Positions 49,040 to 57,095 of a stretch of 64,000 nt of DNA are shown one piece after another. Under the pieces are notes generated by a model. It was not told where the DNA came from, did no database searches, and saw only the letters and a list, made by a program, of their open reading frames with translations. This DNA comes from Allobosea sp035944375 (GTDB lineage: Bacteria; Pseudomonadota; Alphaproteobacteria; Rhizobiales; Beijerinckiaceae): NCBI RefSeq assembly GCF_035944375.1, contig NZ_DASZBE010000044.1. One strand, 5' to 3'. Made by a program: the position numbers and the translations under genes. Numbering within the stretch: position 1 is the stretch's first letter; each line of letters begins with the position of its first letter.

Positions 49040-50356
49040 ATGTATGGAGCCGCCATGTCGTTCGCTTACCATGCCTATGAAGCGGCTCACATGATGCTCA
49101 GCCCGGCCCGGAGTGTTTCCGACGCGCTGCATCTCGCCTTCCGCAATCCCGCCAACCCGATGACCTACACGCCGATGGGGCGGACCATCGCCGCCTCCTG
49201 CGAGCTGTTCGAGCGGACGACGCGCCGCTACGGCAAGCCGGCCTTCGACCTGCCGGAAACGACGATCAACGGGGTCAAGGTCGCGGTCGAGGAGCGGGTC
49301 GTCTGGGAACGCCCCTTCTGCCGGATGGTGTATTTCGACCGCCGCATCGAAGGGCGGCGCAAGCCGCAGCCCAAGGTGCTGATCGTCGCCCCGATGTCGG
49401 GCCATTACGCCACGCTGCTGCGCGGCACGGTCGAAGCCTTCCTGCCGGGACACGAGGTCTACATCACCGACTGGATCGACGCCCGGCTCGTGCCGCTGAT
49501 GGCCGGGCGCTTCGATCTCGACGACTATATCGACTATGTCATCGCCATGCTGCAGATGCTCGGGCCGGAGACCCATGTCATGGCCGTCTGCCAGCCCTCG
49601 GTGCCGGTGCTGGCCGCCGCCGCCCGGATGGAGGCCGAGGGCGACGACTGCGCCCCGCGCTCGATGACGCTGATGGGCGGTCCGATCGACACCCGCCGCT
49701 CGCCGACCGCGGTGAACTGCCTGGCGATGGAGCGCGGCACCGACTGGTTCCGCCGCAACTGCATCACCAAGGTGCCCTTCCCGCATCCGGGCACGTTCCG
49801 AGACGTCTATCCCGGTTTCATGCAGCTCTCCGGATTCATGGCGATGAACATCGACCGCCATGTCAGCGCCCATTACGAGATGTACAAGCACCTCATCGCG
49901 GGCGACGGCGACTCCGCCGAGAAGCATCGCGACTTCTATGACGAGTACATGGCGGTGATGGACCTGACCGCCGAGTTCTATCTCCAGACGGTGGAGACGG
50001 TCTTCGTCGAGCACGCTTTGCCGAAGGGCACGATGATGCATCGCGACAAGCCGGTGGACTGCAGCGCTATCCGCCGCGTCGCGCTGATGACGGTCGAGGG
50101 CGAGAAGGACGACATCTCCGGTGTCGGCCAGACCCAGGCCGCCCACGACCTCTGCCCCAACATCCCCGACGACAGGCGCGCGCACTACCTGCAGATGGGC
50201 GTCGGCCATTACGGCGTCTTCAACGGCTCGCGCTTCCGCTCCGAGATCGCGCCCCGCATCGCCGACTTCATGCTCACCCTCGACATGGAGGCCGCCAAGG
50301 GCCGCCGCGAGGCGAGCGCCGGTGCGGCGCGCAAGGGGCTGAAGATCGCGAGTTGA
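49040..50356 (+). CDS. phaZ: Intracellular polyhydroxyalkanoate depolymerase
   Basis: A 438-residue intracellular PHB depolymerase that mobilises stored polyester. Like PhaZ1 of Cupriavidus necator it uses Cys in place of the lipase-box Ser: Cys184 in VMAVCQPSVPVLA. The triad partners are probably Asp357 (VEGEKDDISG) and His390 (MGVGHYGVF), very close to the published 183/355/388 positions as I remember them. It has no signal peptide. PWRPFC-like and YITDWIDARLVPLMAGRFDL segments are typical. It is followed by a strong bidirectional terminator. Confidence 0.94.
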   Translation: MYGAAMSFAYHAYEAAHMMLSPARSVSDALHLAFRNPANPMTYTPMGRTIAASCELFERTTRRYGKPAFDLPETTINGVKVAVEERVVWERPFCRMVYFDRRIEGRRKPQPKVLIVAPMSGHYATLLRGTVEAFLPGHEVYITDWIDARLVPLMAGRFDLDDYIDYVIAMLQMLGPETHVMAVCQPSVPVLAAAARMEAEGDDCAPRSMTLMGGPIDTRRSPTAVNCLAMERGTDWFRRNCITKVPFPHPGTFRDVYPGFMQLSGFMAMNIDRHVSAHYEMYKHLIAGDGDSAEKHRDFYDEYMAVMDLTAEFYLQTVETVFVEHALPKGTMMHRDKPVDCSAIRRVALMTVEGEKDDISGVGQTQAAHDLCPNIPDDRRAHYLQMGVGHYGVFNGSRFRSEIAPRIADFMLTLDMEAAKGRREASAGAARKGLKIAS

Positions 50357-50415
50357 GACTCGGCCACCCGCTTCGGTCCCCGCACAGCGGATCCAGAGCA
50401 TCGTCTGAACAAGCC

Positions 50416-50449
50416 AAAACGCCCGCCGGTCCGAACCGCCGGGCGTTTT
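50416..50449. terminator. Bidirectional intrinsic terminator between phaZ and nhaD
   Basis: AAAACGCCCGCCGGT pairs with ACCGCCGGGCGTTTT around a 4-base loop with a single mismatch. The A-run on one side and T-run on the other let it work for both convergent genes. Confidence 0.88.
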
Positions 50450-50461
50450 CTTTGGGGTCGC

Positions 50462-51880
50462 TCAGCGGAAGAAGACCAGCGTCTGGATGAGGAAGATCGG
50501 GATCAGGATCGCGCCCGACCACGCCATGTAACCGAAGAAGCTCGGCATCCTGACCTTCCGGTCCTTGGCGATGGCGTAGACCATGAAGTTGGGTGCGTTG
50601 CCGATATAGGTGTTGGCGCCCATGAAGACCGCGCCCGCCGAGACCGCCGCAAGCGTCAGCGCGCCCGTCGTCATCAGCACCTGGGGATCGCCACCCGCCA
50701 GCTCGAAGAAGACGAGATAGGTCGGCGCGTTGTCGAGGAAGGACGAGAGGATGCCGGTCAGCCAGAAATAGGCGACCGTGTTGTGGCTGCCGTCGGGATT
50801 GCTGACCAGCGCGACGAGGCCGGAGAAGGCGCCGTTGCGGCCGGCCTGCAGCATCGCCAGGACGGGGATGATGCAGACGAAAATGCCCGCAAAGAGCTTG
50901 GCGACCTCGAGGATCGGCCCCCAGGTGAATTCGTTGCCGGCCCGCACGGGTTTCGGCGTCAGCTTGAGCGAGAGACCGGCCAGAGCGAGCAACACGATGT
51001 CGCGAACGAGATTCTGGAGCTCGACCTTCGAGCCGAGGATGTCGAAGACGATGCCCGGCTTCCAGCTCGCCGACATCAGGATCGCGGCGATGACGCCGCC
51101 GAGCAGGATGAAGTTGACCTTGCCATAGAGCTTGATGTCGCGGTCGGGCGTCGGGTCCCTCAGCGAGGGCATGCCCTCTTCCTTGCGGTAGAACCAGCCG
51201 TCGAGGGCGTAGAACAGCACCAGCAGGATCGCGACCGCCAGCAGCGTCTCCGGCAGGAGATGCGTCGTGGTCCAGAAGAAGCTGACCCCGCGCAGGAAGC
51301 CGAGGAAAAGCGGCGGGTCACCGAGCGGCGTCAGCGACCCGCCGATGTTCGAGACCAGGAAGATGAAGAAGACGACGACATGGACGTTGTGACGCCGGTT
51401 GTCGTTGGCGCGCAGCACAGGGCGGATCATGATGATCGAAGCCCCCGTCGTGCCGACGAAGCTCGCCATCAGCGTGCCGATCGCCAGCAGGGCGGTGTTG
51501 GTTGCGGGTGTCCCGTGCAGATTGCCCATGATCAGGATGCCGCCGGCGATCGTGAACAGGGCGAAGAGCAGGATGATGAAGGGGATGTATTCCAGCAGCG
51601 CCGTGTGGGCCAACGCCGCGGCCGCCGGCTCGAGGCCGCGCAACGCGACCAGCGGCACGAGAACGAGAACGGCCCAGAACGCAGCGAACTTGCCGTAGTT
51701 CAGCTCCCAGAAATGCGGAAACAGGATCGGACCGAGCGCGATGGAGAGCAGCATGCCGGCGAAAGGCAGGGCCCAAAGCCCTCCCATCGCGGCGCCGCCG
51801 ATGTCGCTGGCGGCATAGGCCAGTCCAGGCGTGAGGCATACCCCGACCAGGGTGCCCAGAAGCGTCGTCGTCCTCGTCAA
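50462..51880 (-). CDS. NhaD-like sodium:proton antiporter
   Basis: A 472-residue ion-transporter-superfamily protein with about twelve helices. It has a signal-like first segment (TTTLLGTLVGVCLTPGLAYA), GILIMGNLHGTPATNTALLA, the motif SFVGTTGASIIMIRPVLRAN and NIGGSLTPLGDPPLFLGFLR, and near the end FLDNAPTYLVFFELAGG. These are hallmarks of the NhaD group of Na+/H+ antiporters. A citrate- or arsenite-type substrate cannot be ruled out in this superfamily, but the SxxxDNAPT and GDPPLFLGF motifs favour NhaD. It is convergent with phaZ and divergent from the YafJ-like gene. Confidence 0.88.
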   Translation of the reverse strand: MTRTTTLLGTLVGVCLTPGLAYAASDIGGAAMGGLWALPFAGMLLSIALGPILFPHFWELNYGKFAAFWAVLVLVPLVALRGLEPAAAALAHTALLEYIPFIILLFALFTIAGGILIMGNLHGTPATNTALLAIGTLMASFVGTTGASIIMIRPVLRANDNRRHNVHVVVFFIFLVSNIGGSLTPLGDPPLFLGFLRGVSFFWTTTHLLPETLLAVAILLVLFYALDGWFYRKEEGMPSLRDPTPDRDIKLYGKVNFILLGGVIAAILMSASWKPGIVFDILGSKVELQNLVRDIVLLALAGLSLKLTPKPVRAGNEFTWGPILEVAKLFAGIFVCIIPVLAMLQAGRNGAFSGLVALVSNPDGSHNTVAYFWLTGILSSFLDNAPTYLVFFELAGGDPQVLMTTGALTLAAVSAGAVFMGANTYIGNAPNFMVYAIAKDRKVRMPSFFGYMAWSGAILIPIFLIQTLVFFR

Positions 51881-52123
51881 GGCTGATCCCCCTGCGCTCT
51901 CCGGCGCTTTGTCCGTCGATCAGCCCAGCCCATGGGACGACAGATCCGAGGCAGCAGGCCGAATCGGCGCGAGCATGGCGGGGAGGATTCAATAAATGCT
52001 TACGGATCGATCTGCGCGCCGTAGCGCTGCCTTCCCGAAGCCGGCTGCTAAATCTGGTGCAGGGCGCGCCTTCTCGGATAGCCTGCGGCAAGGCGGCCTG
52101 GGCCGCGCGATTCGGACCCCGCC

Positions 52124-52912
52124 ATGTGCCGCTTCCTCGCCTATTCCGGCGTCCCCGTCTTTCTCGAGGACCTCGTCGCGGCCCCCTGCCACTCGCTGAT
52201 CCACCAGTCGCTCCATGCCGCCGAGGCCAAGACCGGCACCAATGGCGACGGCTTCGGCGTCGGCTGGTATGGCGACCGGCCCGAGCCGGGTCAGTATCGC
52301 GAGGTCCGGCCGGCCTGGTCGGACGAGAACCTGCTCTCGATCGCGCGGCAGGTTCGCTCTTCGCTGTTCTTCGCGCATGTCAGGGCGGCGACCGGCACCG
52401 CGACGACGCGGGCGAACTGCCACCCCTTCGCCCATGGCCGGTATCTCTTCATGCATAACGGCCAGATCGGCGGCTACGGGCTGATTCGGCGGCGGCTCGA
52501 AAGTCTGATTCCCGATTCGCTGTATGGCGCGCGGGTGGGGACCACGGATTCCGAGGCCCTGTTCCTGCTCACCCTGGCGCGAATCGAGGAGGGGATGGCT
52601 CCCGCCCAGGCTTTGGCGTACTCGCTGGGCGATGCACTGGCCCTGATGCGGCAGGCTGGCACCGAGGAGCCGCTGCGCTGCGCCGCTGCCCTTTCGGACG
52701 GCGAGACCATCCACGCGATCCGCTGGGCCTCCGACGACAAGCCGCCGAGCCTCTATGTCTGCCAGCGCAGCGACAGCGTCGTCGTCGCCTCGGAGCCGGT
52801 GGATGCGGCGCGGGAGTGCTGGCAGGCCTTGGCCTGCAATGCGCTGGTGACGGTGCGGGGCGGGACGGTCACGGTCTCATCCATCGAGGTGGGCCTGGCC
52901 GCGGCGGCCTGA
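52124..52912 (+). CDS. Class II glutamine amidotransferase, YafJ/EgtC-like
   Basis: A 262-residue Ntn-hydrolase of the class II glutamine amidotransferase family. The nucleophile is Cys2, exposed after Met removal (MCRFLAYSG). Glutamine-site segments GDGFGVGWYG, FFAHVRAATGTATTRANCHP, and FMHNGQIGGYGLIRR are intact, as is GTTDSEALFLLTL. YafJ has no settled function; EgtC acts in ergothioneine synthesis, but no egt partners are present here. The gene stands alone, divergent from the antiporter across 243 bases with no evident gene. Confidence 0.9.
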   Translation: MCRFLAYSGVPVFLEDLVAAPCHSLIHQSLHAAEAKTGTNGDGFGVGWYGDRPEPGQYREVRPAWSDENLLSIARQVRSSLFFAHVRAATGTATTRANCHPFAHGRYLFMHNGQIGGYGLIRRRLESLIPDSLYGARVGTTDSEALFLLTLARIEEGMAPAQALAYSLGDALALMRQAGTEEPLRCAAALSDGETIHAIRWASDDKPPSLYVCQRSDSVVVASEPVDAARECWQALACNALVTVRGGTVTVSSIEVGLAAAA

Positions 52913-53188
52913 GGAGGCGGCCCGGAACCCGCGCCAGAGCCATCGAAAGCCAGATGATGCGGCGCATTTGAACCGGCGGGCTCCGTGCCGCGACTGAGGA
53001 AGCAGTCGCTGCATCGCGGCTGAAACCTTCGCCGCCCCGACCTCATCCCCTCCCAAAGGCCGTCGGGGCGGCGATACACGCACGCAGGTGCGAGCAGCAC
53101 GCGAGCCGGCGCGGCCATGCCTTGGGGGGACAGGCACCTCGGAGGCCGAGAGCGTCCATCTGGATCAGCGACTGTCGTGAGAGGGAGA

Positions 53189-53264
<76 letters not shown>

Positions 53265-53456
53265 ACTCTCAGCCGGCGGACATGGGGGTCGGCCGGGGTC
53301 TATTCGGTTCGGGATCGCCGGGCTTTCGCCTCGGGCAGCCCCTGAACCGGGTCGCCGCGTCAGCGGCGAAGCGCTCTATAGGCGGGAGCGGAGGAAGACT
53401 CAAGCGCCGAATGTCGCCCGATCGTCATTCTTTTTCGCCGCTCCGGCGAGAGGGGG

Positions 53457-53855
53457 TCAGACGTCCTCGTCGCCCTCGATGTCGCCATCGATCAGGTCGG
53501 CGACATCGTCGTCGCCTTCCTCGTCCTCTTCCAGGAAGGTGTCGTCATCGGGAGCGACGTCGTCCTCGACCTCGATGTCGTCCTCGCTGGTGACGACGGC
53601 GTCCTTCTCGGTCGCCTCGGCATCGGCCTCGTCGAGCGAGACGAGTTCGACCGCGCTGTCGGCGGCCTCGACCTCATCCTCGTCCTCGTCGGGCTTGGCG
53701 GCAACGGCGGCCGCCGCCTTCGCCTGCGGCTCGAACACCGAGCGCGGATAGGATTGTCCCGTGTAAGGCGAGACGATCGGGTCCTTGTTCAGGTCGTAGA
53801 ATTTGCGCCCCGTCGTCGGGCAAACGCGCTTGGTGCCAAGTTCCGGTTTCGCCAC
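53457..53855 (-). CDS. TIGR02300 family acidic protein
   Basis: A 132-residue protein specific to Alphaproteobacteria. The first 45 residues are conserved and zinc-ribbon-like in feel (AKPELGTKRVCPTTGRKFYD, then DPIVSPYTGQSYPRSVFEP), but only one Cys is present. The rest is a low-complexity, highly acidic tail of Asp/Glu with scattered Val (EDDIEVEDDVAPDDDTFLEE). Function is unknown. It lies between a tRNA-Ala gene and aroA, a neighbourhood common in the order. Expression is probably high, judging by the simple, conserved head. Confidence 0.92.
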   Translation of the reverse strand: MAKPELGTKRVCPTTGRKFYDLNKDPIVSPYTGQSYPRSVFEPQAKAAAAVAAKPDEDEDEVEAADSAVELVSLDEADAEATEKDAVVTSEDDIEVEDDVAPDDDTFLEEDEEGDDDVADLIDGDIEGDEDV

Positions 53856-54020
53856 TGCGTCGGACCTTCAATCATTCATGTTCTGAAAAGCAGGCGCGTC
53901 CGTTAGTCGGGGCGGCCGGCCCTGTCAAATGCTGATTCGCCGGCCACTGCATGAATTGGACCGCAGCAGCGGTATTGCTTCACCCCCGCAAGGCAGCGCG
54001 GGGACCAACGCGGACGTGAC

Positions 54021-54044
54021 GCCTAGCGTGCGGGCATGCTAGGC
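54021..54044. promoter_or_regulatory. Extended palindrome in the aroA leader
   Basis: GCCTAGCGTGC and GCATGCTAGGC form an 11-bp dyad, with one G-T pair, around a 2-base centre, ending 32 bases before the aroA start. It could be an operator or a small hairpin in the leader RNA. No cognate regulator is known. Confidence 0.45.
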
Positions 54045-54076
54045 CACGCCGTTTCCGATCGACCAGCCTGCAGAAG

Positions 54077-55426
54077 ATGTCAACCGTGGCTCATGCTCAC
54101 ACACCCGCTCCCGTCTCCGCACGCCGCAGCGGCCCGCTGCGCGGCCGTGTCCGCGTTCCCGGCGACAAGTCCATCTCGCACCGGGCAATGATCTTCGGAC
54201 TGCTCGCGATCGGCGAGACGAAGGTGACGGGGCTGCTCGAGGGCGAGGACGTCATGCGCACCGCTGATGCGGCGCGTGCCCTCGGCGCGACCGTCCACCA
54301 TGACGGGCCCGGCTCATGGCGGGTGCGCGGGGTCGGCGTCGGCGGGCTGCGCGAGCCGGCCGGGATCCTCGATTTCGGCAATGCCGGCACGGGCTCGCGG
54401 CTGATGATGGGCGTCTGCGGATCGCATCCGATCACCACGACCTTCGACGGCGATGCCTCGCTGCGGAAGCGGCCGATGCGCCGCATCCTCGACCCGCTCG
54501 CCCTGATGGGGACGGTGATCGTCTCGCAGGAGGAGGGCGGGCGCGTGCCCCTGACCCTGCGTGGGCCGCAGGAGGCGCTGCCGATCACCTACCGCACGCC
54601 GGTCGCCTCGGCGCAGATCAAGTCCGCCGTGCTGCTGGCGGGCCTCGCCGCGCCGGGCGAGACGACCGTGATCGAGACGGAGGCGACCCGCGACCACACC
54701 GAGAAGATGCTGACCCATTTCGGCGCGGAGGTGGCGGTCTCGCCCGAGGGCGAGCATGGCCGCCGGATCGTCCTGAAGGGCCAGCCCGAACTGCAGGCGG
54801 CGCCGATCGTGGTGCCGGCCGACCCCTCCTCGGCCGCCTTCCCGCTGGTCGCCGCGCTGATCGTCCCGGGTTCGGACGTGCTGATCGAGAGCGTGATGAC
54901 CAACCCGCTGCGCTCGGGCCTCCTCACCACGCTGCGCGAAATGGGCGCCGACATCACGGTCGAGAGCGAGGCCAACGAGGGCGGAGAGGCGGTGGCGACG
55001 CTGCGGGTGCGTGCGTCGGGCCTCAAGGGCGTGACGGTGCCGCCCGAGCGGGCGCCCTCGATGATCGACGAATATCCGGTGTTGGCCGTCGCGGCCTCGT
55101 TTGCGAGCGGAACCACGCGGATGCGGGGGCTGCAGGAGCTACGCGTCAAGGAATCGGACCGGCTGGCGGCCGTCGAGGCCGGATTGAAGGCGGCGGGCGT
55201 GACCTGTGCGATCGAGGGCGACGACCTCGTCGTCGAGGGCTCGGGCGGCGCCGTGACGGGCGGCGGCATCGTCGCCACCCATCTCGACCACCGCATTGCG
55301 ATGAGCTTCCTCGTCATGGGGCTGGCGACGGACAAGCCGATGCAGGTCGATGACGGCGCGATGATCGCGACGAGCTTCCCGAGCTTCATCGCCCTGATGA
55401 ACGGACTCGGGGGCGAGATCGGATGA
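54077..55426 (+). CDS. aroA: 3-phosphoshikimate 1-carboxyvinyltransferase (EPSP synthase)
   Basis: A 449-residue enzyme of the shikimate pathway that joins shikimate 3-phosphate and PEP. It is the class II-like layout of Hyphomicrobiales: RVPGDKSISHRAMIFGLLA near residue 30, LDFGNAGTGSRLMMG, and the active-site DEYPVLAVAASFASG with RVKESDRLAAVEAGLKAAGV. The residue after Asn-Ala-Gly-Thr is Gly, followed by Ser; class II enzymes of this type tolerate glyphosate better than class I, but tolerance was not assessed. The stop overlaps the cmk start in ATGA. Confidence 0.96.
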   Translation: MSTVAHAHTPAPVSARRSGPLRGRVRVPGDKSISHRAMIFGLLAIGETKVTGLLEGEDVMRTADAARALGATVHHDGPGSWRVRGVGVGGLREPAGILDFGNAGTGSRLMMGVCGSHPITTTFDGDASLRKRPMRRILDPLALMGTVIVSQEEGGRVPLTLRGPQEALPITYRTPVASAQIKSAVLLAGLAAPGETTVIETEATRDHTEKMLTHFGAEVAVSPEGEHGRRIVLKGQPELQAAPIVVPADPSSAAFPLVAALIVPGSDVLIESVMTNPLRSGLLTTLREMGADITVESEANEGGEAVATLRVRASGLKGVTVPPERAPSMIDEYPVLAVAASFASGTTRMRGLQELRVKESDRLAAVEAGLKAAGVTCAIEGDDLVVEGSGGAVTGGGIVATHLDHRIAMSFLVMGLATDKPMQVDDGAMIATSFPSFIALMNGLGGEIG

Positions 55427-56094
55427 GCGCTGCGATACCGGCGCTCGTCATCGCGGTCGATGGCCCGGCCGCCTCGGGCAAAGGCACACTGGCGCGCCGG
55501 CTCTCGGCCCATTACGGCCTGCCCTATCTCGACACCGGGCTGCTCTACCGCATGGTCGCACGCGCCATGCTCGACGCCGGCCACGACATCCGCGACGCGG
55601 CGGCGGCCGGAGAGATCGTCTCCCGCTTCGACCAAGGCGCCTTCGACGAGGATACGCTGCGCGGGCGCGACATTGGCGAGGCGGCGTCGGTGGTCGCGGC
55701 CATGCCGGCCGTGCGCAGCGGGCTGGTCGAGCGGCAGCGACGGTTTGCGGCGCAGACGGGCGGCGCGGTCCTGGACGGGCGCGACATCGGCACGGTGATC
55801 TGTCCGGAGGCGCCGGCCAAGCTCTTCGTCACGGCCACGCCCGAAGTCCGCGCCGCACGACGGCAGAAGGAACTGGCCGGGCGCGGCGAGCCTGCCCCTT
55901 TCGACGGGATCCTCGCCGATATCCGCCGGCGCGATGCCCGCGACTCGGGCCGCAGCGACGCGCCGCTCAAAGCGGCGGAGGACGCCGTCATCCTCGACAC
56001 CTCAGCCCTGACGATCGAGGAAGCACTCGCAGCCGCCATCGCGATCGTCGAGCGGCGGCGAGCCGCAGCCCAGAGCCTTCTCACGGAGCGGTGA
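55423..56094 (+). CDS. cmk: (d)CMP kinase
   Basis: A 223-residue nucleoside monophosphate kinase that phosphorylates CMP and dCMP. P-loop: VDGPAASGKGTLARRLSAHY. Substrate residues lie in YLDTGLLYRMVARAML and GGAVLDGRDIGTVICPEA (the Asp of the DGRDIGT motif is standard). The lid has RRQKELAGRG. Translation is coupled to aroA. In most relatives rpsA for ribosomal protein S1 follows directly, but here the next gene is a DUF1194 protein 75 bases on. Confidence 0.96.
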   Translation: MSAAIPALVIAVDGPAASGKGTLARRLSAHYGLPYLDTGLLYRMVARAMLDAGHDIRDAAAAGEIVSRFDQGAFDEDTLRGRDIGEAASVVAAMPAVRSGLVERQRRFAAQTGGAVLDGRDIGTVICPEAPAKLFVTATPEVRAARRQKELAGRGEPAPFDGILADIRRRDARDSGRSDAPLKAAEDAVILDTSALTIEEALAAAIAIVERRRAAAQSLLTER

Positions 56095-56169
56095 CCGCCC
56101 GCCTTTAAGGCTTGGAACGAATCGAAAGCAGGCGCACAGTTTCGTCACGAGGGGATGACGGAGGTGGCG

Positions 56170-56979
56170 ATGCGGCGTTGGCTGTGCGGTCTCTTGAGTC
56201 TGGCTGTGGCAGCGCTCGCGGCCACGGCCCATGCCCAATCGGCGGCCGGCCCCCCCGAAGAGGTCGATGTCGCGCTGGTGCTGGCGGTCGACGTCTCCTT
56301 CTCGATGGATCTCGACGAGCTCGCCCTGCAGCGCAACGGCTACATCGAGGCCTTCCGCTCCAAGCCGCTGCACGACGCCATCGCCAAGGGGGCGATCGGC
56401 AAGATCGCCGTGACCTATTTCGAATGGGCCGGCGGGCACTTCCAGCATGTCGTCAAATCCTGGACGATCATCGATACGCCCGCTTCTGCAATCGCCTTCG
56501 CGGAGGAACTCGGCGAGGCCCAGACAAGGCGAGGCCGGCGAACCTCGATTTCGGCCGCGATCGACCTCGGCGTCCAGCTGATCGAACAGGCGAATGTGAT
56601 GCCGCTGCGCAAGGTGATCGACATCTCCGGCGACGGCGCCAACAATGACGGGCGGCCCGTCACCATCGCCCGTGACGAGGCCGCCGCGAAGGGCATCAGC
56701 ATCAACGGCCTGCCAGTGATGCTGAAGCAGGCGAGCTATTTCGACCTCGACAATCTCGACCGCTACTACAAGGACTGCGTCGTCACGGGGCCGGGTGCCT
56801 TCGTCATCCCGATCCGCGAACGCAGCCAGTTCGTCGATGCGACGCGCACCAAGCTGATCCGCGAGATCGCCGAGATTCCGCGCGAGAGCGAGGCGCTGGT
56901 CCAGAAGGCCCAGTCGACCGGCAGCAACACCACCTGCCTGGCCGGCGAGCGGCAATGGCGCGACCGGATGGGGAATTGA
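56170..56979 (+). CDS. DUF1194 exported von Willebrand factor A-like protein
   Basis: A 269-residue secreted protein. The signal peptide is MRRWLCGLLSLAVAALAATA with cleavage near AHAQS. The DUF1194 domain has a vWA-like fold with a MIDAS start VLAVDVSFSMDLDELALQR, a downstream SAAIDLGVQLIEQ and VIDISGDGANNDG, consistent with divalent metal and adhesive binding. Function is unknown. GGAGG 5 bases before the ATG at 56170 supports it over the ATG at 56155. It stands in the place usually held by rpsA after cmk. Confidence 0.88.
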   Translation: MRRWLCGLLSLAVAALAATAHAQSAAGPPEEVDVALVLAVDVSFSMDLDELALQRNGYIEAFRSKPLHDAIAKGAIGKIAVTYFEWAGGHFQHVVKSWTIIDTPASAIAFAEELGEAQTRRGRRTSISAAIDLGVQLIEQANVMPLRKVIDISGDGANNDGRPVTIARDEAAAKGISINGLPVMLKQASYFDLDNLDRYYKDCVVTGPGAFVIPIRERSQFVDATRTKLIREIAEIPRESEALVQKAQSTGSNTTCLAGERQWRDRMGN

Positions 56980-56993
56980 GGGATCACCAAGCC

Positions 56994-57085
56994 GTCATGC
57001 TCGGGCGCGACCCGAGCCTCTCTCCCACCAGCACCCTTACCTCTTGAGATTCTCGGGTCTGCGCTTCGCTTCGCCCGAGAATGAC
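56994..57085. repeat. Dyad-symmetric intergenic repeat between DUF1194 and hrpB genes
   Basis: GTCATGCTCGGGC (56994-57006) and GCCCGAGAATGAC (57073-57085) pair with one mismatch, and inside them GACCCGAG (57009-57016) pairs with CTCGGGTC (57052-57059). The element sits between two convergent genes and could act as a terminator. Its outer arm TGTCATnC resembles that of the hisF-hisE element, but the rest differs. Confidence 0.7.
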
Positions 57086-57095
57086 CGCCGATCCC

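Noticed and set aside
52913..53188. Possible small genes between the YafJ-like gene and tRNA-Ala.
   Set aside because: Short frames exist on both strands, but none has a ribosome-binding site, known motif or plausible composition.
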